Shown here piece after piece: positions 8,099 through 16,912 of a stretch of DNA of 64,000 nt; position 1 is the stretch's first letter, and each line of letters begins with the position of its first letter. This stretch comes from Sanguibacter sp. HDW7. Its GTDB lineage: Bacteria > Actinomycetota > Actinomycetes > Actinomycetales > Cellulomonadaceae. Position numbers and translations under genes: made by a program. The DNA lies in assembly GCF_011300875.1 (NCBI RefSeq), contig NZ_CP049862.1, positions 1,178,001-1,242,000 on the forward strand, read 5' to 3'. The notes beneath the pieces are model-generated. The model worked only from the letters and a program-made list of their open reading frames with translations. It was not told the origin of the DNA and searched no databases.

Positions 8099-10099
8099 TC
8101 ACCAGATGCGCACGCGCGCCTCGGGGGCGAGGTGCAGGGCGTCGCCCTCGGTGACGTCGAACGCCTCGTAGAACTCGTCGACGTTGCTGACGATGCCGTT
8201 GCAGCGGAACTCGGCCGGCGAGTGCGGGTCGATCGCGAGCAGGCGGATGGCCTCGGCGTCGCGCGCCTTGGTGCGCCACACCTGGCCCCAGCCGAGGAAC
8301 ACGCGCTGCAGGCCGGTGAGGCCGTCGATCTCGGGGGCGGACGCGAGGTCGCCGCCGAGCGCGATGCGGTAGGCCTTGAGAGCGATCGAGAGACCACCGA
8401 GGTCACCGATGTTCTCGCCGATCGTCAGGGCGCCGTTGACCGTGTGCTCGTCGCCGAGCTGCGCGGGGGAGAACGCGTCGTACTGGGCGATGAGGGCCTT
8501 GGTACGCTCCTCGAACTTGCTGCGGTCCTCCTCGGTCCACCAGTCCTCGAGGCGGCCGGAACCGTCGTACTTGGAACCCTGGTCGTCGAAGCCGTGGCCG
8601 ATCTCGTGGCCGATGACGCCGCCGATGCCGCCGAAGTTCACGGCGTCCTCGGCCTCGGGGTCGAAGAACGGCGGCTGGAGGATCGCGGCGGGGAACACGA
8701 TCTCATTCATGCCGGGGTTGTAGTAGGCGTTGACCGTCTGCGGGGTCATGAACCACTCGTCGCGGTCGAGGGGCTTGCCGATCTTGCTGAGCTCGCGGTC
8801 GGTCTCGAAGACGCTCGCGCGGCGGACGTTGCCGACGAGGTCGGCGGCGTCGATCTCGAGCGAGGCGTAGTCGCGCCACCGGACGGGGTAGCCGATCTTC
8901 GGCGTGAAGGCGTCGAGCTTGGCGAGCGCCTTGACCTTCGTCTCCTCGCCCATCCACTCGAGACCGGTGATGGACTCGCGGTAGGCCTCGACGAGGTGGC
9001 CGACGAGGCGGTCCATGTGCTCCTTGTGCGCGGCGGGGAAGTGCCGCTCGACGTACACCTGGCCGACGGCCTCGCCGAGAGCGCCTTCGACGATCGAGAC
9101 GCCGCGCTTCCAGCGCTCGCGGATCTCCTCGGCGCCCGTGAGGGTGCGGCCGTAGAAGTCGAAGTTCGCCTCGACGATCTCGTCGGTGAGGTAGGCGGCG
9201 CGGGACGAGACGACCTGGGCGGCGAGCCACAGGCGCAGGTCGGCGACGTCGGTCTGCTCCCAGAGGGCGGCGAGCCCGGTCGCGAACGACGGCTCGCGCA
9301 TGACGACGTTGTCGAGCGAGCCCGCGGGGGCGCCGAGGCCGGCGGCCCACGCGTCCCAGTCGAGGCCCGGCGCGGACGCGGCGAGCGCCGCGAACGTCAG
9401 GGGGTTGTACGTGAGCTCGGCGTCGCGGTCGCGGACGACGTCCCAGTGGTGGGTGGCGAGCGCGGTCTCGAGCGCGACGACGCGCGCGGCGGCGGCGTCG
9501 GCCTCCGCGGCGGGGACGATCCCGCCGAGCGTGAGCATGCGTGCGACGTGCGGGCCGTACGCGGCGAGCGCCTCGGCGTGCTGCTCCTCGCGATAGTAGG
9601 CCTCGTCGGGCAGGCCGAGGCCCGCCTGGTAGAGGTAGACGACGTACGACTCGGGGTCGAGCGCGTCGTTGTCGACGTAGAGGCCGAGCGCGCCGGCGGC
9701 GCCGGTGCGCTGAAGCTCGCCGAGGCCGCGCGCGAGCGCGACCTTGTCCGTCGTGTCGAGGAGCGTGAGGTCGGCGGCGAGGGGAGCGGTGCCGAGCGCG
9801 GCGATGCGCTCGGTGTCCATGAACGACGCGTAGAGCGCGCCGATCTTCGCGGTCGTCGCGTCGACGCCCTCGGCGCCGGCCTGCTCGCCGGCCTCGAGGA
9901 TGATGTCGCGAACCTGCTCCTCGGCGCGGTCGTGGAGCTCGCGGAACGCGCCGTCACGGGCGCGGTCGGCGGGGATCTCGTACGTCGTGAGCCAGCGGCC
10001 GTTGACGTGGCGGAAGAGGTCGTCCTGCGGTCGGACGTCGGCGTCGAACGTCGACGCGTCGATCCCGGAGCGCAGCGCAGCGGTGTTGTCGGTCGTCAT
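8099..10099 (-). CDS. M13 family zinc metallopeptidase (PepO/neprilysin type)
   Basis: A 666-residue endopeptidase with the zinc motif HEIGH at 498-502 followed by GFDDQGSKYD, and the third-ligand region GENIGDLGG near 560. NAYYNPGMNEIVFPA upstream and the C-terminal EFRCNG/VRIW end are M13 hallmarks. No signal peptide or membrane helix is visible at the N-terminus (MTTDNTAALRSGIDAS), so it is probably cytosolic, as is usual for actinobacterial PepO. The length matches the family (about 650-700). Confidence 0.95.
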   Translation of the reverse strand: MTTDNTAALRSGIDASTFDADVRPQDDLFRHVNGRWLTTYEIPADRARDGAFRELHDRAEEQVRDIILEAGEQAGAEGVDATTAKIGALYASFMDTERIAALGTAPLAADLTLLDTTDKVALARGLGELQRTGAAGALGLYVDNDALDPESYVVYLYQAGLGLPDEAYYREEQHAEALAAYGPHVARMLTLGGIVPAAEADAAAARVVALETALATHHWDVVRDRDAELTYNPLTFAALAASAPGLDWDAWAAGLGAPAGSLDNVVMREPSFATGLAALWEQTDVADLRLWLAAQVVSSRAAYLTDEIVEANFDFYGRTLTGAEEIRERWKRGVSIVEGALGEAVGQVYVERHFPAAHKEHMDRLVGHLVEAYRESITGLEWMGEETKVKALAKLDAFTPKIGYPVRWRDYASLEIDAADLVGNVRRASVFETDRELSKIGKPLDRDEWFMTPQTVNAYYNPGMNEIVFPAAILQPPFFDPEAEDAVNFGGIGGVIGHEIGHGFDDQGSKYDGSGRLEDWWTEEDRSKFEERTKALIAQYDAFSPAQLGDEHTVNGALTIGENIGDLGGLSIALKAYRIALGGDLASAPEIDGLTGLQRVFLGWGQVWRTKARDAEAIRLLAIDPHSPAEFRCNGIVSNVDEFYEAFDVTEGDALHLAPEARVRIW

Positions 10100-10210
10100 G
10101 CGCCCACCCTATGCCGGGCCACCGACATCCTCGCTGACGGGCACGAGCAAAGGCCTCGTCGGGGACACCCGCTGCCGACGGCCTGCGACCCGCACGGACG
10201 GAGGGGCATC

Positions 10211-10381
10211 GTGCCCGATCGTGAGCTCGACGCGCTTGCGGAGCGCGTGCGCACGGTTCCCGCGTGGCGTCGAGCGCTCGGGTGGTGCTGCCCCTGCTGC
10301 GTCGCCGTCGAGCACCTTCCCGACGATCTTGCGGCGGCGGTCCGTGCCGGCGACACGACGTCCCGCGGCACGGTCCGCTGA
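10211..10381 (+). CDS. Small Cys-rich protein of unknown function
   Basis: A 56-residue frame starts at GTG 10211, 5-6 nt after GGAGGGG (10199-10205), and ends immediately before the convergent gene at 10382. Third codon positions are nearly all G/C. The middle holds a compact WCCPCCVAVEHLP motif, two CC pairs around a Pro, suggesting metal binding or a redox role. No family recognised. It may be a real small gene between pepO and the next gene, or chance coding in GC-rich DNA; the ribosome site and codon bias favour the former. Confidence 0.45.
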   Translation: MPDRELDALAERVRTVPAWRRALGWCCPCCVAVEHLPDDLAAAVRAGDTTSRGTVR

Positions 10382-11092
10382 TCAGTTCCTGGGCGCCCCG
10401 ACGACCTCGACCGTCATGAGGTCGCCCTCGAAGGTGAGGCGGGCGGTGCGACCGTCGTTGGTCGGGACGACGAGCGTGTCGGGGCCGTCCGCGTCCGCGC
10501 CGAGCAGCTCGAGCTCGGCGCGGACGCCGGCTGCAGGAACGGGCAGTCGGACGGGAGTTCCGACGTCGGCGCGGTAGAGGTCGGCGGTCGTCGGGAAGGC
10601 GATCGAGGTGAGGTCGTTGCCGTGGGCGACGGTGAGCGTCTTGTTCTCGGCGTGCCACGTTCCGTCGTCGCGCATGACGACCGAGTAGCGCAGGCCCCCC
10701 TTGACGAGCGTCCAGCCTCCGGGGACGGGATCGACGGGCGTGCCTGTCGCGACGAGCGCGTCGTGGACGTCGTCCGCGTCGGTGCCGCGCAGCAGAGCGA
10801 AGTCGTACTCGTCACCACTCTTGCTGAGGCGATCGTGCTTGAGGTTCAGGGTGAGACCTGAGCCGGGACCGAGCGCGTTGACGTCGATCGTGTCGTGGTG
10901 CGAACTTGTCGACCACGCGTACCAGCCTGTGCCGAGGATGCCGAGGGCGAGGACAGCGGCGGTCCCGCCGACGGCGATCCTGGTCCGCCGCGTGAGCTGA
11001 CGGGCGACGAGAGCGACGACGACGAGGACGGCGACCGTGACGACGGCGAGCACCGCGAGCAGAGCGACGGGCAAGGGGCGGGAGAGGTCCAC
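10382..11092 (-). CDS. Two-helix membrane-anchored protein of unknown function
   Basis: The product has 236 residues. The GTG start at 11092 has AAGGAG 5 nt upstream. Two transmembrane helices lie near the N-terminus (about 8-29 and 40-62, the second ending GTGWYAW), separated by a basic RQLTRRTR loop. A domain of about 170 residues follows, probably outside the membrane, with no motif I recognise. It converges on the small Cys-rich gene with zero spacing. Confidence 0.7.
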   Translation of the reverse strand: MDLSRPLPVALLAVLAVVTVAVLVVVALVARQLTRRTRIAVGGTAAVLALGILGTGWYAWSTSSHHDTIDVNALGPGSGLTLNLKHDRLSKSGDEYDFALLRGTDADDVHDALVATGTPVDPVPGGWTLVKGGLRYSVVMRDDGTWHAENKTLTVAHGNDLTSIAFPTTADLYRADVGTPVRLPVPAAGVRAELELLGADADGPDTLVVPTNDGRTARLTFEGDLMTVEVVGAPRN

Positions 11093-11254
11093 GGTGACTC
11101 CTTCGGCGGGGCGGCGAGCGTGACCAGCCAAGCAGCCCGACGAGGCGACGGTCCATGCCTGCCATGTCACGATCGGACAACTTTGTCCGAAGACGGGTCG
11201 CCGGTCCTGGCGGACTGCCCCTCGACGGGCGCGCCGATGCGGCAGGATGGACCC

Positions 11255-11704
11255 ATGCGCGTCCACCTCGCCTCCGACCACGCGGGCTTCGCTCTGAAGT
11301 CCCACCTCCTCACGCACCTCGCCGCCCAGGGTCACGACGTCGTCGACCACGGTGCGTTCGAGTACGACGCCGAGGACGACTACCCCGCCTTCTGCATCGC
11401 CGCGGGCGAGGCCGTCGTCGCGGAGCCGGGCTCGCTCGGCATCGTCATCGGCGGCTCGGGCAACGGCGAGCAGATCGCCGCGAACAAGGTCGACGGCGTG
11501 CGCGCCGCGCTCGCGTGGAGCGTCGAGACCGCGAAGCTCGGACGGCAGCACAACGATGCGAACGTCATCGCGATCGGCGAGCGCCAGCACACGATCGAGG
11601 AGGCGACGACGTTCGTCGAGGCCTTCCTCGCGGAGCCGTTCTCGGGCGTCGAGCGTCACCAGCGTCGCATCGACCAGCTCGCGGCGTACGAGTCCGCGCG
11701 CTGA
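11255..11704 (+). CDS. rpiB: Ribose-5-phosphate isomerase B
   Basis: This 149-residue RpiB/LacAB-family enzyme interconverts ribose 5-phosphate and ribulose 5-phosphate in the non-oxidative pentose phosphate pathway. SDHAGF (residues 7-12) supplies phosphate-binding residues and GGSGNGEQIAANKV the catalytic/anion loop. In this position actinobacterial RpiB has Glu as base instead of the Cys of E. coli-type RpiB, consistent with SGNGEQ here. It is followed at 17 bp by a DNA glycosylase, a neighbour pair common in actinobacteria. Confidence 0.95.
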   Translation: MRVHLASDHAGFALKSHLLTHLAAQGHDVVDHGAFEYDAEDDYPAFCIAAGEAVVAEPGSLGIVIGGSGNGEQIAANKVDGVRAALAWSVETAKLGRQHNDANVIAIGERQHTIEEATTFVEAFLAEPFSGVERHQRRIDQLAAYESAR

Positions 11705-11721
11705 CGCACGCCGCCTGAGCC

Positions 11722-12837
11722 GTGCCCGAGGGCCACACCGTCCACCGCCTCGCGCGGACCTTCGACGCGCTCTTCGCAGGCGAGCCGCTGCGGCTGAGCA
11801 GCCCGCAGGGCCGCTTCGCGGCGGGGGCGGCGCTGCTCGACGGCGGCACGCTCGTGCGTGCAGAGGCCTGGGGCAAGCACATGTTCCTGGGCTTCGGCCC
11901 CGGCGCGACGACGCCCGGCACGACGACGTCCGACGCCGATCTCGCCTGGCTGCGCGTCCACCTGGGCCTCTACGGCTCGTGGACGTTCGCAGGTGACGGC
12001 TCGACGACGGTCGCCCACGCGATCGGTGCCCCGCGCCGCCGCATCGGCGAGCAGGAGCATGCGCTGACGGCGGCGCCGCCCGCCGCCCCGCCTGCCACCG
12101 CCGCGCCCGCCGACGGCCCCCGGTCCGCCGACGAACCCCCGTCCGCCGACCTAGTCCTCTCGTCGCGAGATAGTGCCGCAGAGCGACTAGGTCGCGCCGC
12201 GGGGACTAGCTCGCGGGAGGGGTGGGTCCTGCCCGAGCCCCGCGGGCAGGTGCGCGTGCGGATCGTCGGCGAGCACGCCGTGGCCGACCTCACCGGCCCG
12301 TCGGCCTGCGAGGTCATCACCGATACCGAGCGGCACGACGTGCTCGCGCGCCTCGGGCCGGACCCGATCCGCGCCGACGCCGACCCGGAGCGGTTCGTCG
12401 CCCGCGTACGGCGCTCGCGCACGGCCGTCGGCCTGCAGCTCATGGCGCAGGACGTCGTCGCGGGCGTCGGCAACATCTTCCGGGCCGAGGCGCTCTTCCG
12501 CGCCGGCCTCGACCCGCAGACGCCGGGCAACGTGGTGCCGGCCGAGACGCTGCGGGAGATCTGGGACGACCTCGTCGTCCTCATGCGCGACGGCGTCGCG
12601 ACGGGCCGCATCGTCACGACGCGCCCCGAGCACCGCGGCCTCGGCCACGAGAAGGGCCGCATGGACCCGCGGCGCGTGCGCCAGAACACCGACGGCGACC
12701 CGGACGTCGTCTCCCGCGAGGAGTCGTTCTACGTCTACCACCGCGACGGCCTCGCGTGCCGGGTGTGCGGCGCGACGATCCTCGTGCGCGACGCAGCGGG
12801 CCGCACGCTCTTCTGGTGCCCCGCCTGCCAGCGCTGA
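11722..12837 (+). CDS. Fpg/Nei-family DNA glycosylase
   Basis: A 371-residue base-excision repair glycosylase/AP lyase. The GTG start gives M-PEGHTVHR, placing the catalytic Pro2 and Glu3. The H2TH region (VGLQLMAQDVVAGVGNIFRAEALFRAG) and a C-terminal zinc finger (CRVCGA ... FWCPACQR, four Cys) are intact. It is about 80 residues longer than Nei/Fpg relatives because of an Ala/Pro-rich insert and a palindrome-encoded stretch at about 115-165. The Nei-type N-terminus suggests oxidised pyrimidine substrates, but the family member is not assigned. Confidence 0.9.
   Translation: MPEGHTVHRLARTFDALFAGEPLRLSSPQGRFAAGAALLDGGTLVRAEAWGKHMFLGFGPGATTPGTTTSDADLAWLRVHLGLYGSWTFAGDGSTTVAHAIGAPRRRIGEQEHALTAAPPAAPPATAAPADGPRSADEPPSADLVLSSRDSAAERLGRAAGTSSREGWVLPEPRGQVRVRIVGEHAVADLTGPSACEVITDTERHDVLARLGPDPIRADADPERFVARVRRSRTAVGLQLMAQDVVAGVGNIFRAEALFRAGLDPQTPGNVVPAETLREIWDDLVVLMRDGVATGRIVTTRPEHRGLGHEKGRMDPRRVRQNTDGDPDVVSREESFYVYHRDGLACRVCGATILVRDAAGRTLFWCPACQR
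12147..12194. repeat. CTAG-containing palindrome inside the glycosylase reading frame
   Basis: The arms CGACCTAGTC (12147-12156) and GACTAGGTCG (12185-12194) lie in frame inside the glycosylase gene, with a third CTAG at 12204-12209. CTAG is generally rare in such GC-rich genomes. The encoded residues (DLVLSSRDSAAERLGRA) fall in a poorly conserved linker. Confidence 0.75.
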
Positions 12838-12865
12838 CGCCCGACGTGCGCAGCCGCCGGCGGTG

Positions 12866-14200
12866 TCAGAACACGAACGAGCTCGACGGCGCGACGGGCC
12901 ACCCGAACGCGCCCGACGCGAGCGCGAGCGCCCCGGGCCGCAGCTCGGTGACGCGCCCGGCGAGGCCGAGCGCCGCGAGCGTCTGACCGCCGAGGTAGGC
13001 GGCGCCGAGCGCGGCGACGTCGAGTCCGAGGTCGGCGTCGTCGTGCGTGCGCGTCGCCTCGGGCTCGGCGAACGCGGTCGCGCGCACCCGGTAGGAGCCC
13101 GTGCTCGCTGGCCGCAGTTCGTCGGTCACGTGGAGGACGACGTCGACGTCAGCCTGGTAGCGACGCGCGGCGAGGGCGCCGGCGACGTCGACGATCCGCA
13201 CCCACACGTTGTCGACGCGCTTCGTGCCGGCGGAGCGCGGGTCGAGGAGCAGCCCGAGGATCGCGTCGTCGGGCGGCAGGAGGAACGTCGAGACCTTGGC
13301 CATGAGGTCGAGGTCGAGCAGGACGGCCCACAGGTCGTGCGCGGCGGCGGCGTCGAGCGTCGCGACCTCGCCGAGGTGCACGGTGCCGCGCGGGCCGTCG
13401 TCGGTCCACTCGCTCGAGCGGCGGAAGGTCGCGAAGCCGCGCGGCTCGCCGTCGCGCTCGACGATGACGATGCGCCGGGCCTCCTTGCCGTCGCGCCACG
13501 CGGGCGGGTCGAGGAGCATGCGTCGGGCGAGCGCCGGGTCGTCGCGCCCGACCCAGCCGGGTCGGTTGAGGAGCGCTCCGTGGGGTCCGTCGACGCCGAG
13601 GGGGCGCCGCCCTGCCTCGCGGTGGACGGACTCGACGAGCTCGCCGTGCCGGTCGGCGTCGGCGACCTCGATGCGCACGGTGTGCGTTCCTGCGCCGGGT
13701 ACGTCGCGCAGCGTCGCGCCGCGGGGGATGTTGAGCCGCACGTCGTGGGACGCGAGCCCGTAGCCGAAGCGGCCGTAGATCCCGGCCTCGGCCGCGAAGA
13801 GGGCGGAGACGTTCTCGCCGCGCTCGGCGCACGCGTCGAGGTGGTCGGTGATCATCCCGCGCAGGATCCCGCGCCGACGGTGCTGGGGGTGGACGCCGAC
13901 CCACGTGAGCCCGCCGACGGCCGTCTCGGCGCCGGGCACGGGGAAGCGGTCGAACGCGTACGAGCCGTACATCGCGACGAGGTCGGAGCGTGCGGGGGCG
14001 GCCCCGTCGATGGGAACGGCGTCCGGGTCGGGCCCGTCCTCGACGACGCCGACGAACCGCGACCAGTCCATGGGGAACTCGATCTCGGCCCAGTCCTCGG
14101 GCGACGTGCCCGACGGGAACGCCCACGTGTCGAGCGTGAACGCGGCCTCGCGGAAGGACTCGTCGAGCTGCTGGGTGCGGTAACCGTGCGGGATGCTCAT
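12866..14200 (-). CDS. Eis-like GNAT acetyltransferase
   Basis: A 444-residue protein of the Eis family (enhanced intracellular survival; acetyl-CoA-dependent N-acetyltransferases with tandem GNAT domains and a sterol-carrier-like C-terminal domain). The acetyl-CoA loop is WVGVHPQHRRRGILRGMI (about 117-134). GIYGRFGYGLAS matches the conserved segment after it, and the protein ends in F-V-F with a terminal carboxylate, as Eis-type enzymes require for catalysis. The substrate (aminoglycoside, peptide or polyamine) cannot be told from sequence. It diverges from the alkyltransferase-like gene. Confidence 0.88.
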   Translation of the reverse strand: MSIPHGYRTQQLDESFREAAFTLDTWAFPSGTSPEDWAEIEFPMDWSRFVGVVEDGPDPDAVPIDGAAPARSDLVAMYGSYAFDRFPVPGAETAVGGLTWVGVHPQHRRRGILRGMITDHLDACAERGENVSALFAAEAGIYGRFGYGLASHDVRLNIPRGATLRDVPGAGTHTVRIEVADADRHGELVESVHREAGRRPLGVDGPHGALLNRPGWVGRDDPALARRMLLDPPAWRDGKEARRIVIVERDGEPRGFATFRRSSEWTDDGPRGTVHLGEVATLDAAAAHDLWAVLLDLDLMAKVSTFLLPPDDAILGLLLDPRSAGTKRVDNVWVRIVDVAGALAARRYQADVDVVLHVTDELRPASTGSYRVRATAFAEPEATRTHDDADLGLDVAALGAAYLGGQTLAALGLAGRVTELRPGALALASGAFGWPVAPSSSFVF

Positions 14201-14292
14201 GCACCCAGCGTGTCACTCGTGTCCGCCGAGGGCGAGGGGTTTTGGGCGTGCGTGACCTGCGCGTCCGCGGGCGGCGGCGGTACTCTCGCGCC

Positions 14293-14676
14293 GTGGACAC
14301 GGAGTATGTCGAGTCGGTGCTCGACGTCGTCGAGCTCGTCCCGCCCGGGCGCGTGACGACGTACGGCGACGTCGCGATCGTCGTCGGCGGCGTGCTCGGA
14401 CGTGGTGGTCCGCGCCAGGTCGGTGCCGCGCTGCGGGAGGCCGGGGGAGCGGTGCCGTGGTGGCGCGTCGTCAACGCGGCGGGCGAGCCGCCTGCCCACC
14501 ACCGGACTGCCGCGCTCGACGAGCTGCGCGCCGAGGGCTGCCCGATGCACCCCGGCGGAAGGGTCGACCTGCGGCGCGCGCGCGCCGATGTCGCGGCCCT
14601 CGCGGCCGCGCTCGGCGACCTCCCGAGAAATGCCGACGGAAAAGAGATGGACGACACAGGGTCGAACTTGGAATAG
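14293..14676 (+). CDS. Alkyltransferase-like (ATL) DNA-damage recognition protein, MGMT family
   Basis: The 127-residue product has only the DNA-binding domain of O6-alkylguanine transferases. VPPGRVTTYGDVA is the family signature, and the active-site PCHRV motif is PWWRVV here, so the acceptor Cys is replaced by Trp. ATL proteins flip and bind alkylguanine and recruit nucleotide excision repair but do not dealkylate. I chose the GTG at 14293 because VDTEYVES aligns with family N-termini. The C-terminal 20 residues (after ALGDLPR) are non-conserved. Confidence 0.88.
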   Translation: MDTEYVESVLDVVELVPPGRVTTYGDVAIVVGGVLGRGGPRQVGAALREAGGAVPWWRVVNAAGEPPAHHRTAALDELRAEGCPMHPGGRVDLRRARADVAALAAALGDLPRNADGKEMDDTGSNLE

Positions 14677-14957
14677 TTCTGCGAGTCACGCCGTTAAGAC
14701 GTGTGACAGCGACGAGCAGCACGCGCGCCACCCTCACGGGCCGGACGCAGTGCGCTTGCCGCGCTGGGCGTCAGCCCCACCGTCAGCGTCGCACGGTGGA
14801 GCCAGGACGCATCGGCGTGTGGTTGCCCGGGTCGGATGGCCCGGAACAGCCCACGGTCCGAGGGCAGCACGGTGACGGTCCCGAACAGCTCGGGACGGTT
14901 CAACGACCGGGACGATGACAATCGCCGGTCCGGGCACCGTGATGCGACGCACGAGCG
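14677..14957. other. Intergenic stretch without a supported gene
   Basis: The 280 bp between the ATL gene and the LLM-gene terminator hold short open frames on both strands with no ribosome site or recognisable product. I see no tRNA, promoter pair or repeat here. Confidence 0.6.
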
Positions 14958-14993
14958 CTCTGGCGCCCGTCCCCACGGGGACGGGCGCCAGAG
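14958..14993 (-). terminator. Hairpin after the LLM monooxygenase gene
   Basis: A 17-bp perfect stem (CTCTGGCGCCCGTCCCC with its complement), beginning 24 bp after the stop at 15018. Confidence 0.8.
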
Positions 14994-15017
14994 GTGTCTC
15001 TGGGGCTCTTCGCGCGC

Positions 15018-16121
15018 TCAGCCCCGCGCTGCCGCGAGCACGGGCGAGCCAGGTGCGAGCAGCGTCCGCCACGTCGCCGGGTCGCCCTGGAGCAGCATCG
15101 TCGTCACGGCGGTCGCCTCCCAGTCGCGCACGCGCGCGGCGACGTCGTCGATCGTGCCGACGAGCGCGACGTCCTGGATCAGCTCGAGCGGCACCGCGGC
15201 GGCGGCCTCGTCGACGCGTCCGGCGAAGTAGAGCGACTGGATCTCCTCGCACACCTCGCGGTAGCCGAGCCGGGCGACGGCCTCGAGGTGGAAGTTGGCG
15301 CCGCGTGCGCCCATGCCGCCGACGTAGAGGGCGAGGTGGGGCCGGACGACGTCGGCCGCCTCGGCGACGGAGCCGCGCACGACGACGGGCACGGACGCGC
15401 ACACCTCGAACTCCTCGCGCGGCCGCAACGCGCCCGAGCGGCGTGCGAGGCCGTCATCCAGCGGTTCCCTGAGCGACGCGTCGAGCCGTGGCGCGTAGAA
15501 GGCGGGGAGCCAGCCGTCGGCGATCTCGCCCGCGAGGGCGACGTTGCGCGGGCCTTCGGCGGCGAGGTGGATGGGCAGGTCGGCGCGCAGCGGGCGGACG
15601 GTCGAGCGCAGGGCCTTGCCGAGGCCGGTGGGCTCGGCGTCGCGGTCGGCGCGTGGGGCGTCGGGCCCGAGCGGGGCGGCGGGCGCGGGCAGGGGGAGGC
15701 GGAAGAAGTCGCCGTCGGCCGTCACGGGTGCCTCGCGCCGCAGGACGTCGCGCACGATCTGTACGTACTCGCGCGTGCGTGCGAGCGGGCGCCGGTACGG
15801 CTGCCCGTACCAGCCCTCGACGACCTGCGGGCCGGACGCGCCGAGGCCGAGGACGAAGCGGCCGCCGGAGAGGTGGTCGAGCGTGAGAGCGGCCATGGCG
15901 GTCGCGGCGGGCGTGCGCGCGTACATCTGGGCGATCGCGGTGCCGAGCCGGACGCGCTGCGTGGCGGCGCCCCACCAGGCGAGCGGCGTGAGGGCGTCGG
16001 AGCCGTAGGCCTCGGCGGTCCAGACGGAGTCGAGGCCGGCGGCGTCGGCCGCGCGGACCGCGTCGGCGGCGCCTGCGGGTGGTGACGAGGGCCAGTAGCC
16101 GAGCTGCATGCCGAGACGCAC
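15018..16121 (-). CDS. LLM-class F420-dependent oxidoreductase
   Basis: A 367-residue TIM-barrel flavin/F420 enzyme of the luciferase-like monooxygenase superfamily. The N-terminus MRLGMQLGYWPSS and AADAAGLDSVWTAEAYGSDALTPLAW are typical of the F420-dependent subgroup. HLSGGRFVLGLGASGPQVVEGWYGQPY is the conserved cofactor-phosphate loop region. The substrate is unknown. The genome makes F420-type cofactor ligase (gene at 59938), which supports F420 rather than FMN as cofactor, as an inference. Confidence 0.88.
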   Translation of the reverse strand: MRLGMQLGYWPSSPPAGAADAVRAADAAGLDSVWTAEAYGSDALTPLAWWGAATQRVRLGTAIAQMYARTPAATAMAALTLDHLSGGRFVLGLGASGPQVVEGWYGQPYRRPLARTREYVQIVRDVLRREAPVTADGDFFRLPLPAPAAPLGPDAPRADRDAEPTGLGKALRSTVRPLRADLPIHLAAEGPRNVALAGEIADGWLPAFYAPRLDASLREPLDDGLARRSGALRPREEFEVCASVPVVVRGSVAEAADVVRPHLALYVGGMGARGANFHLEAVARLGYREVCEEIQSLYFAGRVDEAAAAVPLELIQDVALVGTIDDVAARVRDWEATAVTTMLLQGDPATWRTLLAPGSPVLAAARG

Positions 16122-16239
16122 GAGGGCCTCCCCAGGGCGCGGTCCGGGCGCCGTCGCCCGGAGATGTCCGGAACCCAGGGTCTCAGGTATCCCGCGTGCG
16201 CGCCACGCTCACGGTCCGGCGTGGCGCAGGAGGGACTGC

Positions 16240-16845
16240 TCAGATCATGTACTCGATGAGCAGCGAGGGGTCCTCGACCGAGCGTCGCTGCCGCTCCGCG
16301 ACCTCGGCGGGCGTCGCCAGCCTGATCTTCGCCGGCACCCCGACCGCCACCGCGCCCGCGGGCACGTCCTTGACGACGACGGCGTTCGCACCGATCTGCG
16401 CGTCGTCCCCGATCCACACCGGACCGAGGATCTTCGCGCCCGCACCCACGACGACGCGGTCGCCGAGTGTCGGGTGCCGCTTGCCGTGCGTCATCGTGCG
16501 CCCGCCGAGCGTGACGTTGTGGAAGAGCAGCACGTCGTCGCCGACGACGGCCGTCTGTCCGATGACGATGCCCATGCCGTGGTCGATGAACACGCGCCGA
16601 CCGAGCTGAGCGCCCGGGTGGATCTCGACGCCCGTGATCGAGCGCGAGATCTGCGAGATGAGGCGTGCGGGCAGCCGCAGCAGCGGGTTGCGCCACATGC
16701 GGTGGCTCACGCGGTGGACCCACAGGGCGTGCAGGCCCGGGTACGCGAGCGCGACCTCGAGCCGCGTGCGGGCGGCGGGGTCACGGTCGCGGGCTGCCTG
16801 GAGGTCCTCCCTGAGGATGGACCAGGCGCGGCGTGGCAGGGCCAC
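16240..16845 (-). CDS. cysE: Serine O-acetyltransferase
   Basis: This 201-residue enzyme acetylates serine with acetyl-CoA, the first step of cysteine synthesis. The GTG start at 16845 follows GGAAGGAG by 6 nt. The N-terminal helical domain ([14 protein letters not shown]) leads into left-handed beta-helix hexapeptide repeats ([23 protein letters not shown]), with catalytic His in IDHGMG and the HNVTLGG loop. The shorter N-terminal domain is of the actinobacterial type. It lies 67 bp downstream of cysK on the same strand. Confidence 0.95.
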   Translation of the reverse strand: MALPRRAWSILREDLQAARDRDPAARTRLEVALAYPGLHALWVHRVSHRMWRNPLLRLPARLISQISRSITGVEIHPGAQLGRRVFIDHGMGIVIGQTAVVGDDVLLFHNVTLGGRTMTHGKRHPTLGDRVVVGAGAKILGPVWIGDDAQIGANAVVVKDVPAGAVAVGVPAKIRLATPAEVAERQRRSVEDPSLLIEYMI

Positions 16846-16873
16846 GGTTCTCCTTCCGGAGGGGTGGTGCGGT

Positions 16874-16905
16874 CCCCGGCGGCGCGCTCGCGCGCGCCGC
16901 CGGGG
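16874..16905 (-). terminator. Hairpin between cysK and cysE
   Basis: A perfect 14-bp stem (CCCCGGCGGCGCGC and complement) with loop TCGC in the cysK-cysE gap. It may lower cysE expression relative to cysK or stabilise the cysK mRNA end. Confidence 0.6.
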
Positions 16906-16912
16906 CGTGGTG

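Noticed and set aside
8042-10381. A 779-codon frame antisense to the M13 peptidase
   Set aside because: Only its last 56 codons (10211-10381) have a ribosome site and are outside the peptidase gene; the rest is shadow.
14655-14690. SOS box near the ATL gene end
   Set aside because: GAAC and GTTC are 8 nt apart, not the 4 nt of the actinobacterial LexA site, and it lies at the 3' end of the gene.
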